Shown one piece after another: positions 28,801 to 37,289 of a stretch of DNA of 52,399 nt. The translations under genes and the position numbers were made by a program. The notes beneath the pieces are model-generated. The model was given only the letters and a program-made list of their open reading frames with translations, ran no database searches and had not been told where the DNA came from. Location: NCBI RefSeq assembly GCF_007992115.1, contig NZ_BJZQ01000019.1:1-52399 (forward strand), in the 5' to 3' direction. The stretch's first letter is position 1; every line of letters begins with the position of its first letter. The DNA comes from Aeromicrobium flavum. Lineage in GTDB: Bacteria; Actinomycetota; Actinomycetes; Propionibacteriales; Nocardioidaceae.

Positions 28801-31800
28801 CTGGGCCTCGGCGCGCGAGGACCTCGCGCGACTGGCGCACGGTGACGACGTCGAGGGCGCCTTTACCGGCACCGGCGAGGTCGTCGCGCAGCAGGCCGAG
28901 CACTGGCTCGCCCGCACCGGCGACGAGCGGTTCGGCCGCATCGCCGCCGAGGCGCGCGACACGACCCCGGGCGACTTCGCCGGCGAGGTCGCCGTCGTGA
29001 CCGGCGCGGCCGACGGCTCGATCGCCGGCTCCGTCGTCGGTGGCCTGCTGGCCGGCGGCGCGACCGTCGTGGCGACCACGTCGTCGCTGGCGCCGAAGAA
29101 GCTGGCCTTCTTCAAGAGCCTCTACCGCCGGCACGCCCGGGCCGGCGCGGTGCTGTGGGTCGTCCCGGCCAACCTCGCGTCGTTCGCCGACGTCGACGCT
29201 CTCGTCGAGTGGATCGGGTCCGAGCAGTCCCGCACCGCCGCCGGCGTCACGACCGTGTCGAAGCCGGCGCTGACCCCGACCCTGCTCGTGCCGTTCGCGG
29301 CTGGCCGGGTGATGGGCGACGCCACCGAGGCCGGCCCCCGGGCCGAGCTCGAGATGCGCATCCTGCTGTGGTCGGTCGAGCGGCTGGTCGGCGCGCTGTC
29401 GTCGTCGGTCACCGACCGCAATCTCGACGCCCGCCTCCACGTGCTGCTGCCGGGCTCGCCCAACCGCGGCATGTTCGGCGGCGACGGCGCCTACGGCGAG
29501 GCCAAGGCCGCGCTGGACGCGCTCGTCACGAAGTGGGGCTCGGAGAAGCGCTGGGCCGACAAGGTCACGCTGGCCCACGCCATCATCGGCTGGGTCCGCG
29601 GCACGGGCCTGATGGGCGCGAACGACCCCCTCGTCGAGGCCGTCGAGGCCGCGGGTGTCCGCACCTGGTCGCCCGACGAGATGGCCGCCGCCCTGCTCGA
29701 GGCCTGCACCCCGCAGGCCCGCCGGGAGGCGACCGAGGGTCCGCTCACGCTCGACTTCACCGGTGGCCTCGGCGACGCCGATCTCGACATGAAGGCACTG
29801 GCGGCTCAGGCAACAGCCGGCGATCGCGTGGCTGACGAGCGCAGCCAGTCGCCCGTCGAGATCCCGGCCCTGCCGGCACCCCCGTCGCGGCTGGACCGCG
29901 TCGAGACGCCGGACTGGTCCGACGTCACCGCGCGCCCCGAGGACCTCGTGGTCATCGTCGGCGCCGGAGAGCTGGGCCCGTACGGCTCGGCACGCACGCG
30001 CTTCGAGATGGAGGTCGAGGACCGCCTGTCCGCGGCCGGCGTGCTCGAGCTGGCGTGGTCCACGGGCCTGCTCAGCTGGGACTCGACGAACCGCGGGTGG
30101 TTCGACACCGAGTCCGGCGAGGTCGTCGCCGAGCACGAGATCGCCGACCGGTACGAGGACGCGGTCCGCGAGCGGATCGGCGTGCGCCGGTACGCCGACG
30201 ACGGCGAGATGGTCGACAACACGGCGCCGCTGCTGGCGTCGGTGTACCTCGACCAGGACCTCACCTTCACGGTGTCGGGCGAGGCCGAGGCGCAGGCGAT
30301 GCGCGAGGCCGACCCCGAGCACACCCGGATCGCGCAGGACGCCGAGGGCGAGTGGACGGTGACCCGCCAGGCGGGCACGCAGGTCCGCGTGCCTCGCAAG
30401 ATGAAGCTGACCCGCACGGTGGGCGGCCAGATCCCGACGGGCTTCGACCCGACGGTCTGGGGCGTCCCGGCCGAGATGGTCGAGGCGGTCGACCGCGTGG
30501 CGCTGTGGAACCTGGTCTGCACGGTCGACGCGTTCCTGTCGTCGGGCTTCACCCCGTCCGAGCTCATGCGCTGGACGCACCCGACGCTGGTGGCCAACAC
30601 CCAGGGCACGGGCATGGGCGGCATGTCGTCGATGCACTCGCTGTACATCGACACGCTGCTGGGCGAGTCGAAGCCGAACGACATCCTGCAGGAGGCTCTG
30701 CCCAACGTCATCGCGGCGCACGTCGTGCAGTCGTACGTCGGCAGCTACGGCGCGATGATCCACCCCGTCGCGGCGTGCGCCACGACCGCGGTGTCAGTCG
30801 AGGAGGGCGTCGACAAGATCCGCCTGGGCAAGGCCGAGTTCGTCGTGGCCGGTGGCTTCGACGACCTCTCGGTCGAGGGGATCGTGGGCTTCGGCGACAT
30901 GTCGGCCACCGCGGAGTCCGCGGCCATGGCGGCCAAGGGGATCGAGGACCGCTACTTCAGCCGGGCCAACGACCGTCGCTACGGCGGGTTCGTCGAGTCG
31001 CAGGGCGGCGGCACGATCCTGCTGGCCCGCGGCGACCTGGCCGCGCGGATGGGCCTGCCGGTGCTGGGTGTCGTCGCCTACGCGGCCTCGTTCGCCGACG
31101 GCGTGCACACGTCGATCCCGGCGCCGGGCCTCGGTGCCCTCGCGGCGGGTCGCGGCGGGCGCGGGTCGCAGCTGGCTCGCTCGCTCTCCGCGCTCGGCGT
31201 GGGCGCCGACGACATCGGCGTGCTCAGCAAGCACGACACGTCGACGGGCGTCAACGAGCGCAACGAGTCCGAGCTGCACGAGCGGCTCGCCGGAGCGCTG
31301 GGTCGGTCGGACGGCAACCCGCTGTTCGTCATGAGCCAGAAGGCGTTGACGGGTCACGCCAAGGGCGGCGCGGCCGCGTTCCAGCTCATCGGCCTGTGCC
31401 AGGTGCTCGAGGGCGGCGTCATCCCGCCGAACCGGAGCCTGGACTGCGTCATGGACGACCTGGCCGAGCACGAGCACCTGGTGTGGCTGCGCGAGCCGCT
31501 GGCGACCGGTCCGCTGAAGGCGGGCCTGCTGACCAGCCTCGGCTTCGGCCACGTGGCCGGGCTCATCGCCGTCGTCCACCCGCAGGGCTTCGTGGCGTCG
31601 CTGTCGGAGGACGAGCGAGCCACGTACCTCGAGGCGGCCGAGCGTCGCCGGATCGAGGGTCGCATGCGGCTCGTCGACGCCATGTACGGCGGCGACGCGC
31701 TGTACCGGCGCCCGGTGGGCCGACGACTGGGCGAGTCGGGCGTGCGGGAGCGCGAGGCCGCGCTGCTGCTCGACGACAGCGCCCGGCTCGGGGACGACGG

Positions 31801-31819
31801 GGTCTACGCGTGCCGGTGA
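22838..31819 (+). CDS. fas: Type I fatty acid synthase (multidomain FAS-I)
   Basis: A single 2993-residue chain carries all FAS activities in bacterial FAS-I order. Acetyltransferase (1-400): AGHSQG, Ser154. Enoyl reductase (about 400-1000): LLAGMTPTTVDAPI and GGRAGGHHSWED. Dehydratase hotdog (about 1000-1270): TGDHNPIH. Malonyl/palmitoyl transferase (about 1290-1690): GHSVGEYNAL, Ser1402. Acyl carrier: DSIESLTDG, phosphopantetheine Ser1750. Ketoreductase (about 2045-2280): VTGAADGSIAGS. Ketosynthase (about 2350-2990): Cys2647, His2799, His2840. It makes long straight-chain acyl-CoA. A Pro/Ala linker (about 1685-1715) precedes the carrier. The ATG at 22838 is followed by MTTLDTSLF; an in-frame extension to 22685 crosses the operators and is rejected. 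All key residues are intact. Confidence 0.97.
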   Translation: MTTLDTSLFHASTQPDRRTDSLLDDLRSGTPWALVFGGQGGDWLHPLADLVRDFALDGEVADLVRRSDRMLAPVAAELARGGVGFDPVVWVDVLAVGESAEDVDAPGLPAGADITAPAASVPGITLAQLAGLRALSRQGLDVAAHPPVAVAGHSQGVLAAEVLAGVPEVEVLALARLIGAAAQLVGRRRGLLGRTMLAVSGVVPERVATIVEGTGAVCHIRNGRRAVVLSGPESALAAATDRLEQVAAREKDERERKVTGGAPFSPVIEPVDSALAFHHPDLAGTADLVAEWATRIGIDAEHARRATERAIVDPVDWVADVTAALDAGARWMIDLGPGDLASRLSAAEARSRGVGLVAATTRRGHRELTITGARPVPPVAWSSFAPRLVTLPDGSTTVETGFTRATGKSPILLAGMTPTTVDAPIVAAAANAGFWAELAGGGQVTEEIFDARIAELDTLLDEGATFQFNSLFLDPYLWRLQLGQNRLVQRARAAGAPIDAVIVTAGIPELDDAVTLVDELTETGIEHVVFKPGTVRQIREVLAIAKQVERTVIVQVEGGRAGGHHSWEDLDDLILATYGELRAQPNVVLCVGGGIGTSDAAAAWLTGTWAQRHGFPDMPVDGILVGTAAMATLEATTAPEVKQLLVETRGTGAWVGAGTAKNGMASGRSQLGADIHEIDNTASRTGRLLDEVAGDAEAVEARRDEIVEALDRTAKPYFGDVAAITYGQWLRRFVELSGTAADGSPQWLDVSLRDRFHAMVQRTEARLAAEDRGDIPTRFAEAADVEDGPAALAHLLEAHPDAETVTLHPADEAFFVEVCRRAGKPVNFVPVIDADVRRWWRSDSLWQAHDPRYSADEVCVIPGTASVAGITRVDEPVADLLQRFEDAAIDALLAAGRAPQRVPGRRREDEAQLAGPLALVLAAPDVAWAGRTVRNPVHRLGAEWVLTGADAAEQATTGARLSVAGEPGVDLTVPLGAGRELTLRIDLPAVTAKGHAPVVTTDAAVAAMSQIVRGAVAGDLPEVSNGVAHLAAGWDPDLAADHAAVSAGPLVLGRHRVPDVLVGLAWPAVFAVIGEARTAEGLPVVEGMLDLVHLDHAITAGRLPDERTTLDIRARLASVEESQYGRVVTVDVTVGDVATLRERFAIRGRTGTATLADPDRAGAALGDADVKDTPRRTRARVTVTAPSDLTAFAAVTGDHNPIHTSTAAARLAGLGAPIAHGMWTSAAAQHAVTSETGRRIAGWTTRFMAPVRPGAEVEVRADRVGLTEGREVLDVTVRSEGEIVMAASALLDAPRTAYAFPGQGIQSPGMGMAGYQRCPAAREVWDRADKHTRSALGFSILSVVRDNPTELTVRGVTHHHPEGVLYLTQFTQVAMAVLGAAQMAELREGGAFVDGAVLAGHSVGEYNALAAVSGVISLEAVVEVVFQRGSVMHTLVPRDEKGRSDYRLAAIRPSQIGLADDEVKDYVEGVGEAAGEFLQIVNYNLRGSQYAIAGTVAGLEALERSVAERRERFGGKAAFILVPGIDVPFHSRVLHGGVPDFRAKLQELLPPSIDPSILEGRYVPNLVPKPFSLDEDFIREVEQYVGTTVRRSEDPGMLCRDLLIELLAWQFASPVRWIETQDLMFTPVEEGGLGVERFVEVGVGSAPTVANLAAGTLKIPGYPSVEVLNVERDAAAVYGTDEDPAPVEDEPETAAPQADTAAPAPAAPAASGGPATQTAADLPFSAADATQALIAWWTKLRLDQLGAADSIESLTDGASSRRNQLLIDLGGELSLGAIDGAAEADLVTLGGQVDALARTYKPFGPVLGEAFGDHLKKVLGPTGRKQSAVAERVTGAWQLGAGWASHVLAELAMVTREGQSVRGGAFGEATIASAGDVDAAIDAAVQSVAARHGVTVQMPSAGGGEGGTIDAAALGEFTAAITGRDGVLASAARLVLEHLDLVDVPEAVEPDEQAATVVERVEAELGADWIKATAGVFDAEHAVVLDDRWASAREDLARLAHGDDVEGAFTGTGEVVAQQAEHWLARTGDERFGRIAAEARDTTPGDFAGEVAVVTGAADGSIAGSVVGGLLAGGATVVATTSSLAPKKLAFFKSLYRRHARAGAVLWVVPANLASFADVDALVEWIGSEQSRTAAGVTTVSKPALTPTLLVPFAAGRVMGDATEAGPRAELEMRILLWSVERLVGALSSSVTDRNLDARLHVLLPGSPNRGMFGGDGAYGEAKAALDALVTKWGSEKRWADKVTLAHAIIGWVRGTGLMGANDPLVEAVEAAGVRTWSPDEMAAALLEACTPQARREATEGPLTLDFTGGLGDADLDMKALAAQATAGDRVADERSQSPVEIPALPAPPSRLDRVETPDWSDVTARPEDLVVIVGAGELGPYGSARTRFEMEVEDRLSAAGVLELAWSTGLLSWDSTNRGWFDTESGEVVAEHEIADRYEDAVRERIGVRRYADDGEMVDNTAPLLASVYLDQDLTFTVSGEAEAQAMREADPEHTRIAQDAEGEWTVTRQAGTQVRVPRKMKLTRTVGGQIPTGFDPTVWGVPAEMVEAVDRVALWNLVCTVDAFLSSGFTPSELMRWTHPTLVANTQGTGMGGMSSMHSLYIDTLLGESKPNDILQEALPNVIAAHVVQSYVGSYGAMIHPVAACATTAVSVEEGVDKIRLGKAEFVVAGGFDDLSVEGIVGFGDMSATAESAAMAAKGIEDRYFSRANDRRYGGFVESQGGGTILLARGDLAARMGLPVLGVVAYAASFADGVHTSIPAPGLGALAAGRGGRGSQLARSLSALGVGADDIGVLSKHDTSTGVNERNESELHERLAGALGRSDGNPLFVMSQKALTGHAKGGAAAFQLIGLCQVLEGGVIPPNRSLDCVMDDLAEHEHLVWLREPLATGPLKAGLLTSLGFGHVAGLIAVVHPQGFVASLSEDERATYLEAAERRRIEGRMRLVDAMYGGDALYRRPVGRRLGESGVREREAALLLDDSARLGDDGVYACR

Positions 31820-32223
31820 TCGGCACGGGCATCGACCTCGTGCACGTGCCCGGATTCGCCGAGGAGTTGCGGCGACCGGGCACCCGCGCCGGCAGCGCCT
31901 TCACCGCTGCCGAGCGCCGCGACGCCCGGAGCTCTCCTTCTGGCTCCGGGCGTCGCACCCCCGACCTCGAGATGGCGTCGCTGGCGGCCCGGTGGGCCGC
32001 CAAGGAGGCCTTCATCAAGGCGTGGTCGGAGTCGCTTTGGGGTCAGCCCCCGGTCATGGACGAGCACGTCCACGCCTCCATCGAGGTCATCCGCGACGCG
32101 TGGGGCCGCCCCCGGGTGCGACTGCTCGGTGAGGTCGGCAAGCGCCTCCCCGACGTGACGATCCACGTCAGTCTCAGTCACGACGGCGACCTCGCCACCG
32201 CGATGGTCACGCTGTCCGCCTGA
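31810..32223 (+). CDS. acpS: Holo-[acyl-carrier-protein] synthase, FAS-I partner
   Basis: This 137-residue 4'-phosphopantetheinyl transferase has the N-terminal GTGIDLVHVPGFAEEL (metal-binding Asp), the helix LAARWAAKEAFIKAW (catalytic Lys/Glu) and a final VSLSHDGDLATAMV strand. It should load phosphopantetheine onto Ser1750 of the synthase. The GTG at 31810 lies 10 nt inside the fas gene, in another frame, so the two are translationally coupled; fas-acpS linkage is also known in mycobacteria. It is convergent with the TetR gene, with only 17 nt between them and no hairpin seen. Confidence 0.93.
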   Translation: MPVIGTGIDLVHVPGFAEELRRPGTRAGSAFTAAERRDARSSPSGSGRRTPDLEMASLAARWAAKEAFIKAWSESLWGQPPVMDEHVHASIEVIRDAWGRPRVRLLGEVGKRLPDVTIHVSLSHDGDLATAMVTLSA

Positions 32224-32240
32224 CCCGGACGGGGGAGGGG

Positions 32241-32864
32241 TCAGGTGGCGCCGGCCTCGGCGGCCAGCAGGTAGGAGGCCAGCAGCCGCTTGAGCTCGAT
32301 GATGGCCTCGTCGTGCTCCTGCAGGTCGCGTACCGAGAAGTTGAGCATCGAGTAGGCCATGTGCACGAGCACCTCGGCCATGATCTTGCGGCGGTCGCGC
32401 GGGGTGCCGGGCGTGAGCGGCGCCAGCACGTGCGCGACGCGGGCGGCCAGCTCGCGCTCGGTGATCTCGGCGGTCGTGCGGGTGATCGGCGTGGACTGCA
32501 CGGCGTACCAGACGGCGCTGCGCGAGGGGTCGTTGATCCACAGCCGCGACATGTGGTCGACGAGGCGGTCGAGCAGGACCAGCCAGTCCAGCGTCGGCAG
32601 CTCGCTGGCCAGGCTGTCCAGCTCGGAGGCGATCGCGACCGCGTTCTGCCGGTCGAGCTCGCACACGATCACGTACTTGTTGGCGAAGAACTGGTAGAGC
32701 GTGCCGATCGGGAGGCCAGCGCGCTGCGCGACCTCCTCGCACGTGAACGACTCGAACCCCACCTCGAGCAGCAAGTCGCGCGAGACCTGCAGCAGGTGGT
32801 CGAACTTGACCTTGCTGCGCTCCTGCGTCGGCCGCTTGCGCGGTTGGAGGATCTGGGTCGTCAC
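32241..32864 (-). CDS. TetR-family regulator, candidate fatty-acid synthesis regulator
   Basis: This 207-residue TetR protein has a basic N-terminal tail (QPRKRPTQERSKVKF) and a helix-turn-helix (about 18-65: SFTCEEVAQRAGLPIGTLYQ, FFANKYVI), followed by a helical ligand domain. It lies directly behind fas-acpS and is the last gene of an SDR-phosphotransferase-TetR run, which makes it the best candidate in the window for binding the ATGAGG-N4-CCTCAT sites; this is inference. The GTG at 32864 was chosen because TAGGGT (minus strand, 32872-32877) ends 7 nt before it, a leaderless arrangement. An earlier GTG at 32873 overlaps that hexamer. Confidence 0.88.
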   Translation of the reverse strand: MTTQILQPRKRPTQERSKVKFDHLLQVSRDLLLEVGFESFTCEEVAQRAGLPIGTLYQFFANKYVIVCELDRQNAVAIASELDSLASELPTLDWLVLLDRLVDHMSRLWINDPSRSAVWYAVQSTPITRTTAEITERELAARVAHVLAPLTPGTPRDRRKIMAEVLVHMAYSMLNFSVRDLQEHDEAIIELKRLLASYLLAAEAGAT

Positions 32865-32884
32865 GGGCGTCACCCTACCCGCGA

Positions 32885-33922
32885 TTACTTGGAAGTAGCA
32901 TCCAATCCCTGCTGCACGAGCGGGTCGATCATGGCGCCGATGCCGTCGAAGCCCGATCCCACGGTCTGCCCGTGCGAGTGCCGGAAGTAGATGCCCTCCA
33001 AGATCACGGCGAGCTTGAAGTACGCCAGGCCGAGGTGGAAGCCCAGCTCGCTGACGTCGCGACCCGAACGGGACGCGTAGCGCTCGACGACCTCGTCGGG
33101 GGAGAGGTAGCCCGGAGCGCGGGGCGCGTCGGTGACCTGACCGCTCGACGGACCGGCCGCCAGGGCCAGGTTCTGGTAGGCCAGCATGACGGCGACGTCG
33201 GTGAGCGGGTCGCCGAGCGTGCTCATCTCCCAGTCCAGGACGGTGGTGATGCGGTCGCCGTCGTTCGTGTCGACGAGGACGTTGTCGAGGCGGTAGTCGC
33301 CGTGCACGATCGTGCCGTCGCTGGACGCGGGCACCGACGACGTCAGCCGCTCGGCCAGCTCGTCGATGCCGTCGATCTCGCGCGAGCGCGAGGACTCGAG
33401 CTGCTTCTTCCAGCGGGCCACCTGGCGGGTGAGGTACCCGTCGGGGCGGCCGAAGTCGGCCAGGCCCACGGACGCGTAGTCGACCGCGTGCAGGTCGACG
33501 AGGGTGTCGACGAGGCGCTCGGTGATGGCGCGCGTGCGCTCGGCACCGATCGGCTCGAGGTCGACCGCGCGCTGGAACGCGGTGCCGGACATGCGCTCCA
33601 TGACGTAGAAGTTCGCTCCGATGACGGAGTCGTCGGAGCACGCGGCGATCATCCGCGGCACGGGGACGGCCGTGCCGGCGAGCGCCGCCATGACCTTGTG
33701 CTCGCGGCCCATGTCGTGGGCCGTGGCCAGCACGTGACCCAGCGGGGGACGGCGCACGATCACGTCGCGCTCGCCGTTCGACACGACGTACGTCAGGTTC
33801 GACTTGCCGCCGGTGATGAGGGTGGCGCTGAGGTCCCCGGGGAGTTCCCCGGGAACCTCAGCGTCGAGCCACGTGCGCAGGGCCCCGAGGTCGAGTCCCT
33901 TCACTTCGTCAGAAGCGGTCAC
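32885..33922 (-). CDS. Phosphotransferase-family (APH-like kinase) protein
   Basis: This 345-residue aminoglycoside-phosphotransferase-fold protein has the Gly-rich ITGGKSNLTY, catalytic HGDYRLDN (207-214) and metal-binding LDWEMSTLGDP (from 229). This subfamily resembles the kinase domain fused to acyl-CoA dehydrogenase in ACAD10/11 and is usually found in acyl-CoA metabolism clusters, probably acting on hydroxylated acyl chains, not on antibiotics. The GTG at 33922 begins 1 nt after the SDR stop, so translation is coupled. Confidence 0.88.
   Translation of the reverse strand: MTASDEVKGLDLGALRTWLDAEVPGELPGDLSATLITGGKSNLTYVVSNGERDVIVRRPPLGHVLATAHDMGREHKVMAALAGTAVPVPRMIAACSDDSVIGANFYVMERMSGTAFQRAVDLEPIGAERTRAITERLVDTLVDLHAVDYASVGLADFGRPDGYLTRQVARWKKQLESSRSREIDGIDELAERLTSSVPASSDGTIVHGDYRLDNVLVDTNDGDRITTVLDWEMSTLGDPLTDVAVMLAYQNLALAAGPSSGQVTDAPRAPGYLSPDEVVERYASRSGRDVSELGFHLGLAYFKLAVILEGIYFRHSHGQTVGSGFDGIGAMIDPLVQQGLDATSK
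32886..32897. promoter_or_regulatory. Palindrome in the TetR promoter (TACTT-GG-AAGTA)
   Basis: TACTTGGAAGTA lies between the -10-like TAGGGT and the presumed -35 region of the TetR gene and overlaps the last codons of the phosphotransferase gene. It is a possible autoregulatory site and is unlike both other operator classes. Confidence 0.4.
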
Positions 33923-33923
33923 G

Positions 33924-34679
33924 TCAGTCCTTCGGTCCGCCGGCGACGTAGATGACCTGGCCGGAGACGAAGCCCGCGGCCTCGCCGCACAGGAACGCCG
34001 CGGTGTTGGCGATGTCCTCGGGCTGGCCGACGCGCTGCACCGGGATCTCCTTGGCGGCGTACTCGATGAAGTCGTCGAACGGGACGCCGATGCGCTCGGC
34101 GGTTGCCGCGGTCATGTCGGTCTGGATGAAGCCCGGGGCGATCGCGTTGGCGGTGACGCCGTACTTGCCCAGCTCGATCGCCAGGGTCTTCGTGAAGCCC
34201 TGGACGCCGGCCTTGGCGGCCGAGTAGTTGGCCTGGCCGCGGTTGCCGAGGGCCGAGGTGCTCGACAGGTTGACGATGCGGCCGTACTTGGCCTCGGTCA
34301 TGTACTTCTGGACCGCCTTCGTCATGAGGAACGCGCCCTTGAGGTGGACGTTCATCACCAGGTCCCAGTCGTCCGAGGTCATCTTGAACAGCAGGTTGTC
34401 GCGGATGACACCGGCGTTGTTGACCAGGACGGTGGGGGCACCGAGCTCGTCGGCGACCTTGGTGACGGCGGCCTCGACGGCGTCGGCGTCGGCGACGTTG
34501 GCGCCGACGGCGAGCGCCTGGCCACCGTTCGCGACGATCTCGTCGACGACGGTCTGGCAGGCGGCCTCGTCGAGGTCGAGGACGGCGACCTTGTAGCCGT
34601 CGGCGGCGAATCGCTTGGCGATGCCGGCGCCGATGCCGCGGGCGGCTCCGGTGATGATGGCGGTACGGGATTCGGACAC
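33924..34679 (-). CDS. Short-chain dehydrogenase/reductase, FabG-like
   Basis: This 251-residue SDR has TGAARGIG (10-17), NNAGV, the catalytic Ser in VNLSSTSALG, YSAAK, and a C-terminal VSGQVIYVAGGP. Text is close to 3-oxoacyl reductase/3-hydroxyacyl-CoA dehydrogenase types. The GTG at 34679 has a strong AAGGAGA 4 nt upstream and fixes the start; 16 further upstream residues would run through the operator. It is first in an operon with the phosphotransferase and TetR genes, and it carries copy 2 of the CTAAGC-type palindrome in its promoter. Confidence 0.93.
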   Translation of the reverse strand: MSESRTAIITGAARGIGAGIAKRFAADGYKVAVLDLDEAACQTVVDEIVANGGQALAVGANVADADAVEAAVTKVADELGAPTVLVNNAGVIRDNLLFKMTSDDWDLVMNVHLKGAFLMTKAVQKYMTEAKYGRIVNLSSTSALGNRGQANYSAAKAGVQGFTKTLAIELGKYGVTANAIAPGFIQTDMTAATAERIGVPFDDFIEYAAKEIPVQRVGQPEDIANTAAFLCGEAAGFVSGQVIYVAGGPKD

Positions 34680-34696
34680 GTGGTCTCCTTGGGTGT

Positions 34697-34721
34697 CTAA
34701 GCGCTTGCTTAGTTCACCGTA
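34697..34721 (-). promoter_or_regulatory. SDR promoter with TetR operator copy 2
   Basis: CTAAGC-GCTT-GCTTAG (34697-34712) is the exact reverse complement of the 16-bp core at 20539-20554. The minus-strand TACGGT (34716-34721) is a plausible -10, which places the transcript start inside the palindrome, a position suited to repression. Confidence 0.75.
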
Positions 34722-34772
34722 TCGCACGGCTCACGGGTGCGGAAGGTCACATCCGAAACGCGCAGCAAGAAT

Positions 34773-34808
34773 ATGAGGGATTCCTCATGTTTGGTCTATA
34801 GTCGAGGA

Positions 34809-34817
<9 letters not shown>
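34773..34817 (+). promoter_or_regulatory. Carboxyltransferase promoter with two ATGAGG-N4-CCTCAT operators
   Basis: Site 3 (34773-34788, ATGAGG-GATT-CCTCAT) is a perfect palindrome covering the -35 region. Site 4 (34802-34817, TCGAGG-AATG-CCTCAT) overlaps the end of the -10 TATAGT (34797-34802), the predicted transcript start and the first codons at 34809. Both are followed by GTTT, as is the perfect site at fas. Repression by a shared factor is the simplest reading. Confidence 0.72.
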
Positions 34818-36313
<1,496 letters not shown>

Positions 36314-36317
<4 letters not shown>

Positions 36318-36541
36318 TCGACGCCAAGGCCGAGATCGTCGGCAACGTCTGGAAGATCCTGGCTCGCGAGGGCGACCAGGTCGGACCCGGCGACCCGCTG
36401 GTCATCCTCGAGACCATGAAGATGGAGATTCCCGTCGTCGCGCCCGCCCACGGGCACGTGGCGTCGGTGCTGGTCTCCGAGGGCCAGATCGTCCAGGAGG
36501 GCGACCCGGTCGTCGAGATCGACGACACGCTGGGAGCCTGA
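36314..36541 (+). CDS. Stand-alone biotinyl carrier protein
   Basis: This small protein (75 residues) consists only of a biotinyl domain: ILETMKMEIPV with the biotin-accepting Lys36, and the mirrored strands AEIVGNVWKILAREGDQV and GHVASVLVSEGQIVQEGD. It resembles the small biotinylated protein TB7.3 of mycobacteria. Its ATG overlaps the carboxyltransferase stop (ATGA), so it is the natural carrier for that subunit. Separate carrier and carboxyltransferase genes without an adjacent carboxylase imply a shared biotin carboxylase elsewhere. Confidence 0.92.
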
Positions 36542-36584
36542 CGCCGGCTCCGGATCGCAGCATGAGGGGTGGCAGGATGCGCGG

Positions 36585-37289
36585 ATGACCCCGTTCCGCC
36601 ACGAGATCCCCATGCGCTGGGCCGACCTCGACTCGTTGAACCACGTCAACAACGTCGTCTACCTCAAGTACGCGGAGAACGCGCGTGCGGCGATGGGCGA
36701 GCTGCCCGAGGGCCCGATCGGCACCATGCGGGTGCAGTTCAAGCGCCCGATCCTGCTGGGGCGTGCGCCCGTCGTCGTCGAGAGCCGGCTCGAGCCGCAG
36801 CGCGTGTCGCAGACGATCCTGGTCGCCGGCAGCGAGCACGAGTTCGCGACGGTCGAGACGGACTTCGGCACCCTCACCGAGGACACGAAGGTCAACGAGC
36901 AGGCGCACCTGGCGTCGATCGCCCTGCGGCACACCGATGCCGACGCGTCGGGCCGGGTCAGCGAGCCGCAGGTGTTCGAGCTGTTCCAGGAGAGCCGGAT
37001 CCCGTTCATCTCCACCGTGCTGACGCAGATGACGCCGGGCCGGTTCGTGGTGGCGAGCGTCGAGGTCCGGTACCACCGCGAGATCCGCTGGACCGCTGCG
37101 CAGCTCGAGGTCCGGGCGTGGGTCTCGCGGGTCGGCAACGCCTCGTTCACGATCGAGGCGCAGCTGGTGGAGGACGGCGTGGTGCTCACCTCGTCGACGG
37201 CGATCCTGGTCGGCTTCGACGCCGACACGCAGGCCTCGCGCCGGTTCAGCGACCAGGAGCGCGAGTCGCTCGCCGCCGCCCTGGCCTGA
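36585..37289 (+). CDS. Double-hotdog acyl-CoA/acyl-ACP thioesterase
   Basis: This 234-residue protein has two 4HBT-like hotdog units. The first begins MRWADLDSLNHVNNVVYLKY with the family Asp and Asn; the second spans about 125-230 (FELFQESRIPFISTVL, VEVRYHREIRW). It hydrolyses acyl thioesters; context suggests release or trimming of acyl-CoA made by FAS-I. The ATG at 36585 has CAGGAT, one base from a TANNNT -10, ending 6 nt upstream. A single ATGAGG half-site lies at 36562-36567 without a matching second half. It is convergent with glbO with no gap. Confidence 0.88.
   Translation: MTPFRHEIPMRWADLDSLNHVNNVVYLKYAENARAAMGELPEGPIGTMRVQFKRPILLGRAPVVVESRLEPQRVSQTILVAGSEHEFATVETDFGTLTEDTKVNEQAHLASIALRHTDADASGRVSEPQVFELFQESRIPFISTVLTQMTPGRFVVASVEVRYHREIRWTAAQLEVRAWVSRVGNASFTIEAQLVEDGVVLTSSTAILVGFDADTQASRRFSDQERESLAAALA

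Noticed and set aside
22820..30763. Antisense open frame of about 2647 codons across fas
   Set aside because: It is a GC-rich shadow of the FAS-I gene. The translation is low-complexity (Asp/Arg/Val/Gly) with no motifs, while the plus strand has every FAS domain.
34773..34808. ATG at 34773 as carboxyltransferase start
   Set aside because: This ATG is part of operator site 3 and lies upstream of the -10; the ATG at 34809 matches the leaderless rule.
36562..36576. Possible ATGAGG operator before the thioesterase gene
   Set aside because: Only one half-site is present; the second half reads GGCAGG instead of CCTCAT.
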